This document shows positions 1-9,188 of a DNA stretch of 64,000 nt, piece after piece. Where the stretch lies: contig NZ_POVU01000004.1 of the NCBI RefSeq assembly GCF_003261585.1, forward strand, positions 62,001 to 126,000. The letters are read 5' to 3'. Made by a program: the position numbers and the translations under genes. Below the pieces are notes generated by a model that worked only from the letters and a program-made list of their open reading frames with translations, was not told the DNA's origin and made no database searches. Origin of the DNA: Acinetobacter sp. MB5. GTDB taxonomy: Bacteria; Pseudomonadota; Gammaproteobacteria; Pseudomonadales; Moraxellaceae. Each line of letters starts with the position of its first letter. Within the stretch, counting starts at the first letter, position 1.

Positions 1-768
1 GCCTATCAGGATAATTACCCAAAACATTCGCATCAAGAATATATCCTCAGCGCCAATCTATCAGGGGTAGAGCGAATTTGGCTGAATGGTAAAACCAGTT
101 TTGTCCAGTCTGGGCAAGTGACTTGCTATAATCCCGAATCGATCCAATCTTCAACTTTTGCCGAGCAACCCACACGCTTTATTAGCATTCACATCCCCCA
201 ACATGCGCTGATTGATGTGATCCGTGAGAATCATCTGAGTAGCGGCCACTCAGCCCCTGTCCTGACTGAAGGTGTTCTACATCATCCTGAATTATTTCAA
301 TATATTCAGTCATTCACACAACAACATTCAACCGAGCAAACCCAACAGGCTTTTTTATTGCTCTGTGCTTCACTGTTTCAATCTCCTCAATTTGCAGATC
401 ATCAAACCAGTCATGCTATTCGTCTGCTTCAGGACTATATGCGGACTGAGTTGACCCGAAAAATTTCGCTAGATGAACTCAGCCAAATCAGTGGTTTAAG
501 CAAATATTACTTGATACGATCATTTAAGAAATTTGTTGGTATTCCACCATTGCAATATCACATGCAGCTCCGAATCCACCGCGCACGTGATTTACTGCGT
601 CAGCGTGTGCATTCACTTGATGCTGCAACTGCACTGGGTTTTTATGATCAAAGTCATTTTATTCAAAGTTTTAAGAAAATCATGGGGATTACGCCGCATG
701 ATTACGCACAGCAACTCCATTTAAGTCGGAAAAAATTCTCGATACCCAGAAACCATCACGTACACTGA
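1..768 (+). CDS. AraC-family transcriptional regulator (5' end outside window)
   Basis: The reading frame is open from the first base, so the start codon lies upstream of the window and about 255 codons are visible. The N-terminal part has a cupin-like effector pocket with the motif HSHQEYIL. The C-terminal third carries the two helix-turn-helix units of AraC/XylS proteins (ISLDELSQISGLSKYYLIRSF and, about 50 residues later, LGFYDQSHFIQSFKKIMGITP). It is a DNA-binding regulator that probably senses a small molecule. It converges on a LysE-type exporter and the two coding regions overlap by 48 bases at their 3' ends, so the exporter is a plausible but unproven target. The family call is safe; the effector is unknown. 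Confidence 0.9.
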   Translation, partial: AYQDNYPKHSHQEYILSANLSGVERIWLNGKTSFVQSGQVTCYNPESIQSSTFAEQPTRFISIHIPQHALIDVIRENHLSSGHSAPVLTEGVLHHPELFQYIQSFTQQHSTEQTQQAFLLLCASLFQSPQFADHQTSHAIRLLQDYMRTELTRKISLDELSQISGLSKYYLIRSFKKFVGIPPLQYHMQLRIHRARDLLRQRVHSLDAATALGFYDQSHFIQSFKKIMGITPHDYAQQLHLSRKKFSIPRNHHVH

Positions 769-1359
769 AAAATAGGCAAAAATCACGGCTGAAGCCATAT
801 AAGAATAACGCAGCAGATTTTTCCCCAAGACTTTCCCGCCAAAGCTTCCCACAGCACATAACACTGCTGCCCAAAATAAACCTGCCACAAAAAAACCCGC
901 GAGAAACCACACGACAACCCATGTACCTTGATGACCTAAGCGAGAAATCAGCACACCGCCCACCGTTGCAAACCATAAAATGGCTGTGGGTGAGGACATA
1001 GCCAAAACAACCCCTTTGCGGAAGGCTTTTGATGCACTAGACGGATGGATCGAATGGTTTAAATCAATCTGTTGATGGGATTGCAAAGCTTCTCGACCCA
1101 TTTTAAACGTGAACCACAGCAAGATTGCCCCACCGCCAATCCAGAGTAACCATCTGACTGGAGTAAATTGCAGCAACACACTCATCCCCAATAATGCACC
1201 AATCGCATAGAGCAAATCGCCCACACAGGTTCCAAGTCCTAAACAAAAACCCTGTGCATAGCCGCGCTGCATGGCGAGGGTCATCATGGCGATATTGGCA
1301 ATGCCAATATCCAAACATAAAGAAAGACTGAGAAAAAAACCATTTGAAAAAGCAACCAT
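721..1359 (-). CDS. LysE-family amino acid/metabolite exporter
   Basis: This is a protein of about 212 residues with six probable membrane helices, typical of LysE/RhtB exporters, which push amino acids or related metabolites out of the cell. The N-terminus MVAFSNGFFLSLSLCLD and the segment GLGTCVGDLLYAIGALLGM match the family's first two helices, and the SPTAILWFATVGG stretch is the usual loop and helix-four region. I place the start at 1359. A longer frame reaches 1425, but those extra residues do not look like the family, and an AGGA-like site precedes 1359. Its last 48 bases overlap the end of the AraC gene on the other strand. The substrate cannot be told from sequence. Confidence 0.85.
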   Translation of the reverse strand: MVAFSNGFFLSLSLCLDIGIANIAMMTLAMQRGYAQGFCLGLGTCVGDLLYAIGALLGMSVLLQFTPVRWLLWIGGGAILLWFTFKMGREALQSHQQIDLNHSIHPSSASKAFRKGVVLAMSSPTAILWFATVGGVLISRLGHQGTWVVVWFLAGFFVAGLFWAAVLCAVGSFGGKVLGKNLLRYSYMASAVIFAYFSVYVMVSGYREFFPT

Positions 1360-1488
1360 GCAATATCTGTCCTGATCGGTGAAATAGCGTGTGTGATGGA
1401 TGGAGTGCATCACGACAAACAACACACGGTATTGGAAAAAATTGCCCTAGGTTCAAATTGGCTGCGGCAAAATGCTGAAATATTGGTT

Positions 1489-1516
1489 TTGGAAAATTGG
1501 TTAGATGCCGTACACT
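1489..1516 (+). promoter_or_regulatory. Candidate promoter of hisIE
   Basis: TTGGAA at 1489-1494 and TACACT at 1511-1516 are separated by 16 bases and lie about 60 bases before the hisIE start, in the gap shared with the divergent LysE gene. This was read by eye only. Confidence 0.35.
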
Positions 1517-1573
1517 ATAGCCCTGCTTAATTTAAGCCTCTTTTATTCCACGCAAGATATTTGGTGATTTTCC

Positions 1574-2362
1574 ATGAACAATATGCAATGGCTCGATGAA
1601 GTAAAATTTAACGAACAAGGTCTGATTCCTGCGATTGCACAGCATCATCATACTGGACGGATTTTGATGGTGGCATGGATGAACCGCGAGTCGCTTGCGT
1701 TGACTGCCGAGAAAAAACAGGCGGTGTATTTTTCCCGTTCACGTCAAAAACTCTGGCATAAAGGCGAAGAGTCTGGACACTTCCAGACTGTGCATGAAAT
1801 TCGTCTCGACTGCGATGCTGACGTGATTGTGCTGCAAATTGAACAACATGGCGGCATTGCTTGCCATACAGGTCGTGAATCGTGTTTCTATCGCAAACTG
1901 ACTGAAAACGGTTGGGAAATTGTTGATGCACAACTCAAAGACCCGAACGAGATTTACCACAATACCGCATCGAGCAATCCACATACCCTTGCCATGTCTG
2001 TATCGAATGCACAGGCTGAAACTGTCGATGTACTCGACTACTTGGGCAAAATGATGATTGAGCGTAAAGCGGCTGATCCTGACAGTTCTTATGTCGCAAA
2101 GCTCTACCACAAAGGGCTGAACAAGATTTTAGAAAAAGTTGGCGAAGAAAGCATTGAAACGGTGATTGCCGCGAAAGACTTTGCCAGCCATGCCAGCGAA
2201 GACAATAAAAATGACCTGATCTACGAAGTGGCTGACCTGTGGTTCCACAGCATTGTGATGCTCGGTTATTTTGATATTGACCCGCAAATCGTGCTGAATG
2301 AACTGGCACGCCGTCAAGGTTTATCAGGACTGGTTGAAAAGGCCAATCGTGCAGCCCACTAA
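1574..2362 (+). CDS. hisIE: Bifunctional phosphoribosyl-AMP cyclohydrolase / phosphoribosyl-ATP pyrophosphatase
   Basis: This cytoplasmic enzyme performs the second and third steps of histidine synthesis: pyrophosphate removal from phosphoribosyl-ATP (HisE half), then ring opening of phosphoribosyl-AMP (HisI half). The HisI domain covers roughly residues 1-115, with [15 protein letters not shown], the metal-binding DCDAD motif and the two cysteines of [13 protein letters not shown]. The HisE domain covers roughly 150-250, with [19 protein letters not shown] and [14 protein letters not shown]. The 262-residue length fits a fused protein with a linker of about 35 residues. No other his gene is adjacent. 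Its 3' end overlaps the following helicase gene by 14 bases, so the two are probably translated from one message. Confidence 0.95.
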   Translation: MNNMQWLDEVKFNEQGLIPAIAQHHHTGRILMVAWMNRESLALTAEKKQAVYFSRSRQKLWHKGEESGHFQTVHEIRLDCDADVIVLQIEQHGGIACHTGRESCFYRKLTENGWEIVDAQLKDPNEIYHNTASSNPHTLAMSVSNAQAETVDVLDYLGKMMIERKAADPDSSYVAKLYHKGLNKILEKVGEESIETVIAAKDFASHASEDNKNDLIYEVADLWFHSIVMLGYFDIDPQIVLNELARRQGLSGLVEKANRAAH

Positions 2363-3845
2363 ACCGACTGCCGAACAGCAGATCGCCATTGAGCATGCGC
2401 TTCGTGGCGAATCATTTAAAGTGGTGGCCTACGCAGGCACAGGTAAAACCACCACCCTGCAAATGATCAGTGCTGCCATGCCCGAACGGCGCGGCATGTA
2501 TCTGGCGTTTAACAAAGCCATTGCCAGTGAAGCCCAACAAAAGTTTCACCGCAATGTCGACAGCCGTACCTTTCACTCGCTTGCCTACCGCAGCGTGCCG
2601 CGCAACATTACCGACAAATTGCGTTTACCTCGTCTCAGTCCAAGTTTTCTGGCTAAAGAATATCGGCTTGAACCAATTACCCTGCGTCGTTTGATGGGTG
2701 GACGTTACGAAAAATACGCGCTCATGCCGAGTCGCCTTGCCAGTATCGTGGTCAATGCTGTGGGTTACTTCTGTGCGACCAGTTCACAGTATCCTGCGCC
2801 GCGCCATATTCAGGTGCCAAGCTGGCTGCATCCCGATGATGCAACCGCCTTGCAACAGCATTTGTATCCTGCCCTTGAACGCCGTTGGCTCGATTCGGTC
2901 AATCCACAGCACCAGGCAGGGATTGGGCATGATATTTATTTAAAACTGTGGGCGCTGTCTGAACCGTATATTCCCGCAGACTATATTCTGTTTGATGAAG
3001 CGCAAGATGCTGACCCGCTCATGCTCGGAATTTTGCTGCAACAAAAAAATACTCAAGTGATTTATGTTGGCGATGCCCATCAACAAATTTATGCATGGCG
3101 CGGTGCAGTCAATGCCATGCAAAAGCTGCCGCTGACCGAATCACGCCTCACCACTTCATTTCGTTTTGGTGAACCGATTGCCGAGGTTGCCAACAGTTTA
3201 CTGGGTGGGCTGAAAGAAACCGTTCCCTTGCATGGCAATCCTGAACGACAATCTTCCGTGTTCAACAAACCACATACCAAAAAACGCGATGCGATTTTAT
3301 GCCGTACCAATGCACGTGCGATGGAATTACTGTTAGCAGGTTTGGTCAGTGGTGAAAAAGTCAGCTTGCAAGCCGATCATGCCCGACTGAACCGCTTTAT
3401 TGATGCTGCGAGTATCTTAAAACAAGGCAAACGCGTGACCGATGTGCCCGAACTAGCTTGGTTCAATTCATGGCATGACGTGCATGAATACTGTGAAACC
3501 AATGAAGGCAGTGACATTAAACCTTTAGTCAAACTGGTAGATGATCATGGCACGGCACCACTGAAACGTGCCTTGGAAAAAATCACCTCGATTCAAGAAG
3601 CGGACTATGTGATTTCGACTGCGCATAAAGCCAAAGGTCTAGAATGGGATCGGGTGCATCTGGAAGATGACTATCAGTTCAAACTCAATGCCCACGACCA
3701 CAAAATCAGTGATGAAGAATTACGTTTGCTGTATGTGGCCTGCACCCGCGCCAAAACCAGTTTAAATATTCATTATATTTATGATCTAATCCAACAACTT
3801 AAGCAGAAAAATCCGCTCAAATCCCGTGCCATTTCAACCCCTTAA
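2349..3845 (+). CDS. UvrD/Rep-like superfamily 1 DNA helicase
   Basis: This ATP-dependent helicase of about 498 residues belongs to the UvrD/Rep class, shorter than UvrD itself (about 720). Counting from the GTG at 2349, Walker A ([11 protein letters not shown]) lies near residues 28-38. Walker B is [12 protein letters not shown], followed by the [13 protein letters not shown] motif. The C-terminal motifs [14 protein letters not shown] and [12 protein letters not shown] complete the fold. It resembles the compact bacterial proteins related to F-box DNA helicase. The frame is open back to an ATG at 2298, which would overlap hisIE by 65 bases. I prefer the GTG because an AAAAGG ribosome site sits 6-7 bases before it and the overlap is then only 14 bases. 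Its role in repair or recombination is inferred from family. Confidence 0.85.
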   Translation: MQPTKPTAEQQIAIEHALRGESFKVVAYAGTGKTTTLQMISAAMPERRGMYLAFNKAIASEAQQKFHRNVDSRTFHSLAYRSVPRNITDKLRLPRLSPSFLAKEYRLEPITLRRLMGGRYEKYALMPSRLASIVVNAVGYFCATSSQYPAPRHIQVPSWLHPDDATALQQHLYPALERRWLDSVNPQHQAGIGHDIYLKLWALSEPYIPADYILFDEAQDADPLMLGILLQQKNTQVIYVGDAHQQIYAWRGAVNAMQKLPLTESRLTTSFRFGEPIAEVANSLLGGLKETVPLHGNPERQSSVFNKPHTKKRDAILCRTNARAMELLLAGLVSGEKVSLQADHARLNRFIDAASILKQGKRVTDVPELAWFNSWHDVHEYCETNEGSDIKPLVKLVDDHGTAPLKRALEKITSIQEADYVISTAHKAKGLEWDRVHLEDDYQFKLNAHDHKISDEELRLLYVACTRAKTSLNIHYIYDLIQQLKQKNPLKSRAISTP

Positions 3846-4130
3846 CCCCATCTAAAAAGCTAGCTTGATTCTGTAACAATTTTATTTGAAAAAAAATCAT
3901 AATGAGAATAGGCATTTATCGGGAAAGCACCAGAATAAGCTCGAAAAAGGCTGGCTTTAGTATTCAAAAAATGTAGAATAATCTTGCACTTATTTTAGTG
4001 CAGCACATAATCTAGTCACTCGACCCAGTCGATCTTTTGGTTTCAACCGAGTAGAGCGCACTTCGGCTTTTGGAAATTGAATATTGGAATGCCCCTTGCA
4101 CGCCTCTGATTTTTAAAAGAAACATAGCAT
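3846..4130. other. Intergenic region before the Mrp operon
   Basis: About 285 bases without a convincing gene. There are two small hairpins. One has six-base arms at 3985-3990 and 3997-4002. The other has five-base arms at 4020-4024 and 4028-4032 followed by TCTTTT, and could be a weak terminator for the hisIE-helicase message. I could not pick a convincing promoter for the Mrp operon. Confidence 0.4.
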
Positions 4131-4146
4131 TTAGGTCATGACCTAA
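4131..4146. promoter_or_regulatory. 16-base perfect palindrome before mrpA, candidate operator
   Basis: TTAGGTCATGACCTAA is a perfect palindrome ending 21 bases before the GTG start of the antiporter operon. Its place in the probable 5' leader suits a repressor-binding site. No regulator gene is adjacent and no binding protein can be named. Confidence 0.45.
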
Positions 4147-4167
4147 TTTACAACTAGGGATTCAGGT

Positions 4168-6993
4168 GTGTTAGCCATTATCATACTGTTACCTTTGCTC
4201 TTTGGCACTGGATTGGTTTCATGTTTATCTAAGGCATCTCGCCTGCTCAACATGTTGGCCGCCATCAGCGTTAGTTTAAGTTGTTTTGGGCTTTTGCTCA
4301 GTCAGTCCAGTTCTGTCTTCCATGGCGCAACCCTGTTGCAAACTTGGTCATGGCTTCCAGAACTGGGGATTAATTTCAGTTTCCGTCTCGATGCCTTGGG
4401 GCTGCTGTTTGGCTTGCTCATCAGTGGCATCGGCACACTCATTTTTATTTATGCCTACTATTATTTAGGGCCGAAAAACTCCCTGAGTAAATTGTATGGT
4501 CTGCTCATGCTATTTATGGCAGCCATGCTTGGAATTTCCCTCTCCAACAATCTGATCATGTTGTTGGTTTTTTGGGAACTCACCAGTATTTCCTCATTTT
4601 TATTAGTTGCTTACTGGCATCGTTATGATGCCGCGCAGCGTGGCTCACGCATGGCACTCCTCATTACAGGGATGGGGGGACTGGCAATGCTCGGGGGCTT
4701 TATGCTGCTTGGACAAATGGCAGGCAGCTTCCAGCTCGATCAAATTCTGGCGCTCGGCCCAAGCCTGCAAACACAGCCTTTATTTGTACCTGCACTTTTA
4801 CTGATTCTCCTCGGTGCATTTACCAAAAGTGCGCAGTTCCCGTTTCATTTTTGGCTCCCAAATGCCATGGCAGCACCAACCCCCGTTTCAGCTTATTTGC
4901 ATTCGGCGACCATGGTCAAAGCAGGGATTTTCTTGGTGGCACGCCTCCTGCCGATCTTTGTCGGCTTTAGCTTATTTCACAACCTCGTGACGATTGTCGG
5001 TCTGACCACCTTTGCGATTGGGGCTTTCTTTGCAATTTTCAAAGAAGACCTCAAAGGCTTACTGGCCTACTCGACCATCAGCCATTTGGGACTGATCATG
5101 TGTCTGTTAGGTCTGGGTTCACCCCTTGCAGTCGCAGGCGCCATTTTCCATATCATTAACCACGCGACCTTTAAGGCAGCGCTGTTTATGATTGCGGGGA
5201 TTATTGATCATGAAACAGGTACGCGTAGCCTGAAAAAACTACAGGGCGTGTGGTATTTACTGCCGTTTACAGGCACGTTGACCATGATTGCCGCGTCAGC
5301 CATGGCAGGTATTCCACTCACCAATGGCTTTTTATCCAAAGAAATGTTCTTTACCCAACTGGTGCAGCATTTATCTGGTTTCAGCCTGATTTTAGGCGCA
5401 GGCGTTGCCACACTGGCAGGAATTTTTGCGGTTTCTTACTCGATTCGGATGATGCACGGCGTCTTTTTCGATGGTGTTGTGGGAGATCAAATCCCGAATC
5501 CAGAAGCGCATGAACCTGTGCTCGGCATGCATGGCCCGATTATTTTACTTACCCTGTTATGTATTTTGGTGGGGCTATTCCCTGCTTTCTTTGCCGAACC
5601 TCTTGTCAATCAGGTGACTCGCGCTTCTCTCCAACTGGATTCATTTCACGGTGTCCATTTGGCAATTTGGCATGGCTTTAACATTCCGCTCATCATGAGT
5701 ATTATCGCGCTGTTTGGCGGTGCAACTTTCTATTTCCATTTAAGTCGTGGCGCACTGATTCGCCGTATCGACATGGAAGATTATCTGGGCAAACTGCAAG
5801 GCAAACTGATTTTTGAATACCTTGTCCACCAGATCGTTTGCCTCGCACGAACAGTCAAACTGAAAACCGAAACAGGCAAATTACAACATTACTTGTTCTG
5901 GATTATTGCCTTTACCGTGATCATGGTAGCACTGCCACTGTACCCAGCTTCGCTACGGACGGGTACACATCTCCTCACCCAAGCCTCATGGATTGCCATT
6001 CTGCTGTGGTTATTGCTGTTCAGTGCCTGCTGGATGATGCTGTGGTTTCACCATGAACGGATTAAAGCAGTGCTGATTAGCGGTGCAGCAGGTTTAGTTG
6101 TCACAATGACCTTTGTGGCGTTGTCAGCACCTGATTTGGCTTTAACCCAGATCACAGTTGATGTGGTCACCACTGTGCTGCTGTTGATGAGCTTGTCTTT
6201 ATTGCCGCAGCTCACCCCCTATGAATCTACACAGACGCAACGCTGGCGCGATGCAATTATCGCGATTGTTGCAGGTCTGGGGATTGGCTGGATCACTTGG
6301 CTGATTTTAACCCGCGATCATAATTCGATTTCTTGGTTCTTTGTTCAGCAATCTCTACCGTTAGGTGGTGGCGCCAATATCGTCAACGTGATTTTGGTCG
6401 ACTTCCGTGGTTTCGATACCTTCGGCGAAATTACAGTATTGGGTATCGCAGCAATTGGAACCTTGTCACTCATGGATGGTATGCGGACACATGGCACCAC
6501 CATTACCCAAGGTCTGACCTATCGCTTTAACCCTTCTCCACTGCTGGTACGAACTACAGCATCATGGGTATTGCCTGTAGCCTTGGTGGTCAGTCTGTAT
6601 ATTTTCATGCGCGGACACAATTACCCAGGCGGTGGCTTCATTGCAGGCTTAATTACCGCCATGGCCTTGATCATTCAATATATTGCCTTAGGTCAGGATT
6701 ATGCCGAGCAACTCATCAAAGCCAAATCAGGACGCTTGTATGAAATCTGGATTGGCACAGGCTTAAGCATCGCAGGTGTCACAGGTGTTCTGGCATGGTT
6801 CTGGTCACGCCCATTTTTAACCAGTGCTCATGTTTATGTGAATTTACCTGTGCTTGGAAAGCTGCATTTTGCTTCTGCTGCCCTGTTTGACTTAGGGGTT
6901 TACTTTACGGTCGTGGGTGCAACCATGCTCATGATTTCAGTGTTGGGTGACTCGCGCCATACCAACATTTCTGGTCCTATTCCGAAGGAGTAA
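4168..6993 (+). CDS. mnhA: Mrp-type Na+/H+ antiporter, fused subunits A and B
   Basis: This is the largest subunit of the multi-protein Mrp (Mnh/Sha/Pha) antiporter of the inner membrane, which exports Na+ (in some members K+) in exchange for protons. The first ~780 residues are the NuoL-like MrpA part, with many membrane helices and the conserved segment NAMAAPTPVSAYLHSATMVK near residues 232-252 and LLAYSTISHLGLI just after residue 300. From about residue 795 the protein continues into an MnhB domain, recognisable by the MRGHNYPGGGFIAGLITAM segment near 812-830. At 941 residues it is a fused AB subunit, as in the Pha systems of rhizobia, and no separate mrpB is present. The start is a GTG preceded by a TAGGGA-type site. 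Confidence 0.92.
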   Translation: MLAIIILLPLLFGTGLVSCLSKASRLLNMLAAISVSLSCFGLLLSQSSSVFHGATLLQTWSWLPELGINFSFRLDALGLLFGLLISGIGTLIFIYAYYYLGPKNSLSKLYGLLMLFMAAMLGISLSNNLIMLLVFWELTSISSFLLVAYWHRYDAAQRGSRMALLITGMGGLAMLGGFMLLGQMAGSFQLDQILALGPSLQTQPLFVPALLLILLGAFTKSAQFPFHFWLPNAMAAPTPVSAYLHSATMVKAGIFLVARLLPIFVGFSLFHNLVTIVGLTTFAIGAFFAIFKEDLKGLLAYSTISHLGLIMCLLGLGSPLAVAGAIFHIINHATFKAALFMIAGIIDHETGTRSLKKLQGVWYLLPFTGTLTMIAASAMAGIPLTNGFLSKEMFFTQLVQHLSGFSLILGAGVATLAGIFAVSYSIRMMHGVFFDGVVGDQIPNPEAHEPVLGMHGPIILLTLLCILVGLFPAFFAEPLVNQVTRASLQLDSFHGVHLAIWHGFNIPLIMSIIALFGGATFYFHLSRGALIRRIDMEDYLGKLQGKLIFEYLVHQIVCLARTVKLKTETGKLQHYLFWIIAFTVIMVALPLYPASLRTGTHLLTQASWIAILLWLLLFSACWMMLWFHHERIKAVLISGAAGLVVTMTFVALSAPDLALTQITVDVVTTVLLLMSLSLLPQLTPYESTQTQRWRDAIIAIVAGLGIGWITWLILTRDHNSISWFFVQQSLPLGGGANIVNVILVDFRGFDTFGEITVLGIAAIGTLSLMDGMRTHGTTITQGLTYRFNPSPLLVRTTASWVLPVALVVSLYIFMRGHNYPGGGFIAGLITAMALIIQYIALGQDYAEQLIKAKSGRLYEIWIGTGLSIAGVTGVLAWFWSRPFLTSAHVYVNLPVLGKLHFASAALFDLGVYFTVVGATMLMISVLGDSRHTNISGPIPKE

Positions 6994-6997
6994 TACA

Positions 6998-7369
6998 ATG
7001 ATTAGCTTAGAACTACTGATTGCTTCAGGAATCGGATTACTGGTTGCTACAGGTGTGTATTTGCTGCTACGTGCACGTACTTTCCCTGTGGTTCTCGGCT
7101 TAGCCATGATTGGTTATGCCGTAAACTTATTTCTTTTTGCCACGGGACGCATTCAGGTGAATGCCCCTGCGATTTTAACCCAAACCATTCATGTGACCGA
7201 CCCATTGCCACAAGCACTGGTGCTCACTGCAATTGTGATTGGTTTTGCAACAACGGCTTTTATTGTGCAACTGGCTTTACGCAGCCGCTATGAGTCTGGT
7301 ACAGACCATGTGGATTCCAAAGAATTGACCGAGTTACGTGATGACCCGAGTGAGGACAAAGCATCATGA
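6998..7369 (+). CDS. mnhC: Mrp antiporter subunit C
   Basis: A 123-residue protein related to NuoK with three probable helices (starting near residues 3, 28 and 67) and a charged cytoplasmic tail ending DDPSEDKAS. It has the GLAMIGYAVNLFLFATG and DPLPQALVLTAIVIGFA segments typical of MrpC. I start it at 6998 because AAGGAG lies directly upstream at 6985-6990; an upstream in-frame codon at 6947 would overlap mnhA by 47 bases and adds non-family residues. Its stop overlaps the next start as ATGA. Confidence 0.93.
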   Translation: MISLELLIASGIGLLVATGVYLLLRARTFPVVLGLAMIGYAVNLFLFATGRIQVNAPAILTQTIHVTDPLPQALVLTAIVIGFATTAFIVQLALRSRYESGTDHVDSKELTELRDDPSEDKAS

Positions 7370-9186
7370 TGGCTTGGTTTGATTTTTGGCAACAACACAC
7401 CCCGATTTTTAGTATTTTAATTCCTGCATTTACAGGGTTCTTGCTGCTGCTTTTAGGCAATCCTGGGGCGGGTCAACTGGCACTGGATCATCGGCAAAAA
7501 TGGCGACGCGGCATCAGCATTATTTCCACTGGGCTGGGTCTGATCACTGCAATTAGTTATCTCATGCATGCCAGCACAGGGCAAATTAGTGTTTACCAAC
7601 TGAGTGAATGGTCTGCACCTTTTGGAATTGTCTTGGTGCTGGATCGCCTGTCAGCCTTTATGCTGCTGCTGACCTATATTTTGGCGTTTCCAATTATTGC
7701 CTACGCCAGCCAAGGTTGGGATGCACGTGGACGCTATTTCCACGCCTTGTTCCAGTTTTTGCTGATGGGACTTTGCGGTGCTTTCCTGACTGCCGACCTG
7801 TTTAACCTGTTCGTTTTCTTTGAAATTCTGCTGATGGCATCTTATGTCTTGCTGATTCACGGACAAGGTAAAGCCCGTTTCCAGTTGGGTATTCACTATG
7901 TGGTGATTAACCTACTCGCCAGCGCACTGTTCCTGATCGGTCTAGGACTGATTTACGCCAGTGTTGGCAGCCTGAATATGGCCGATGTTGCGCGTTTATT
8001 TCCAACCCTTGCTCCTGATCAGGCGGCATTGGCTCAGGCAGGTGGCTATTTACTCTTTACCGTGTTTGCAATTAAAGCCGCGGTATTGCCTTTGGGTTTC
8101 TGGCTACCCAAAACCTATGCCGTTGCCAGTACGCCTGTTGCGGCTATTTTCACAGTGATGACCAAAGTCGGCCTCTATGCGATTTTACGGGTCAATTCAA
8201 TCATTTTCCTGAATGATCATGCCAACCCACTGTTTGATATCTTATTGATTTTAGGTTTAATCAGCTCACTTTATGGCGTCATTGGAGCAATTGGCGCACT
8301 GCGTTTACGACGTTTTGTGGGCTTTATGATTTTGTCTTCACTCGGAACAATTTGCATTGCGATTGGTTTACATCGAACTGAAGCATGGTCAGCAGGTTTA
8401 TATTATCTGTTCCATAGTACCGTGATTGGTGCTGCTTTTTACTTGCTCTGTGGCTGGATTACCGCACAACGTGGCGAGTTCAAAGACCATCTGGTCGTTG
8501 CACCACGCATGAAGCAAGAACGACGCCTGTCAATTTGCTTCTTTATTATTGCCTTGATGATGGCGGGTTTACCTCCTTTTAGTGGCTTCTTGGGTAAAGT
8601 CTTCATTTTACATGCCACCCAGCATCATCCTTTACAGCTCTGGATTATTGCAGGCGTGCTGATCGTGAGCTTACTCAGTCTTGTCGCGTTCATTCGTGTC
8701 GGTTTTATTCTGTTTTGGCAATCGAGTGAACCTGAAGATAATCCTCAAACCGAAGCTTATCAAACCTATCAGACGCTGCCTGCAATTGCGCCTAAAGGCA
8801 ATGATTATGCGCTGTATTTACTCTTAAGCTTGTTAGTCGCTTATGTTGCTGCGGCACAACCGATTGAGCGTTATCTCAGTGCAGCCAGTCAACAACTGGA
8901 ACAGCAAAGTTTCTATCAGCAACATATTCTAAAACGTGATCAAAATGGGCAATTTATTAGTGTTGAGCCTTTTGATCCTGAATATATTCCTGAAACAAAA
9001 TATGGCGGTGAAAATGCCGATGCCAATGCACATCTTATTCCAAGCATCATTAGCCCGAATAGTTTGCATGGTGAACATATTTCGTTATACAAACAGCAGC
9101 AGATTCATGAGCAGTTGAATCAATTAAAAGATTCTCCAAAAACCGCTGATCATGATCAACTCAAACTTCAGTCTGTGGAGCACTAA
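7366..9186 (+). CDS. mnhD: Mrp antiporter subunit D with a long C-terminal tail
   Basis: This NuoM/NuoN-like membrane subunit is a proton-channel component of the Mrp complex. The conserved KTYAVASTPVAAIFTVMTKVG segment lies near residues 248-268 and GLPPFSGFLGKVFIL further on. The final membrane helix ends near residue 503. About 100 residues follow that look soluble, with many Gln, Asn and His (for example KQQQIHEQLNQLKD). MrpD proteins are usually about 490-500 residues, so at 606 this tail is an extension of unknown role. Translation is probably coupled to mnhC through the ATGA overlap. Confidence 0.92.
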   Translation: MMAWFDFWQQHTPIFSILIPAFTGFLLLLLGNPGAGQLALDHRQKWRRGISIISTGLGLITAISYLMHASTGQISVYQLSEWSAPFGIVLVLDRLSAFMLLLTYILAFPIIAYASQGWDARGRYFHALFQFLLMGLCGAFLTADLFNLFVFFEILLMASYVLLIHGQGKARFQLGIHYVVINLLASALFLIGLGLIYASVGSLNMADVARLFPTLAPDQAALAQAGGYLLFTVFAIKAAVLPLGFWLPKTYAVASTPVAAIFTVMTKVGLYAILRVNSIIFLNDHANPLFDILLILGLISSLYGVIGAIGALRLRRFVGFMILSSLGTICIAIGLHRTEAWSAGLYYLFHSTVIGAAFYLLCGWITAQRGEFKDHLVVAPRMKQERRLSICFFIIALMMAGLPPFSGFLGKVFILHATQHHPLQLWIIAGVLIVSLLSLVAFIRVGFILFWQSSEPEDNPQTEAYQTYQTLPAIAPKGNDYALYLLLSLLVAYVAAAQPIERYLSAASQQLEQQSFYQQHILKRDQNGQFISVEPFDPEYIPETKYGGENADANAHLIPSIISPNSLHGEHISLYKQQQIHEQLNQLKDSPKTADHDQLKLQSVEH

Positions 9187-9188
9187 GC

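Noticed and set aside
4131..4146. Similarity of AGGTCATGACCT to the palindromic thyroid-hormone response element
   Set aside because: Chance match: nuclear receptors do not exist in bacteria. It is kept only as a possible bacterial operator.
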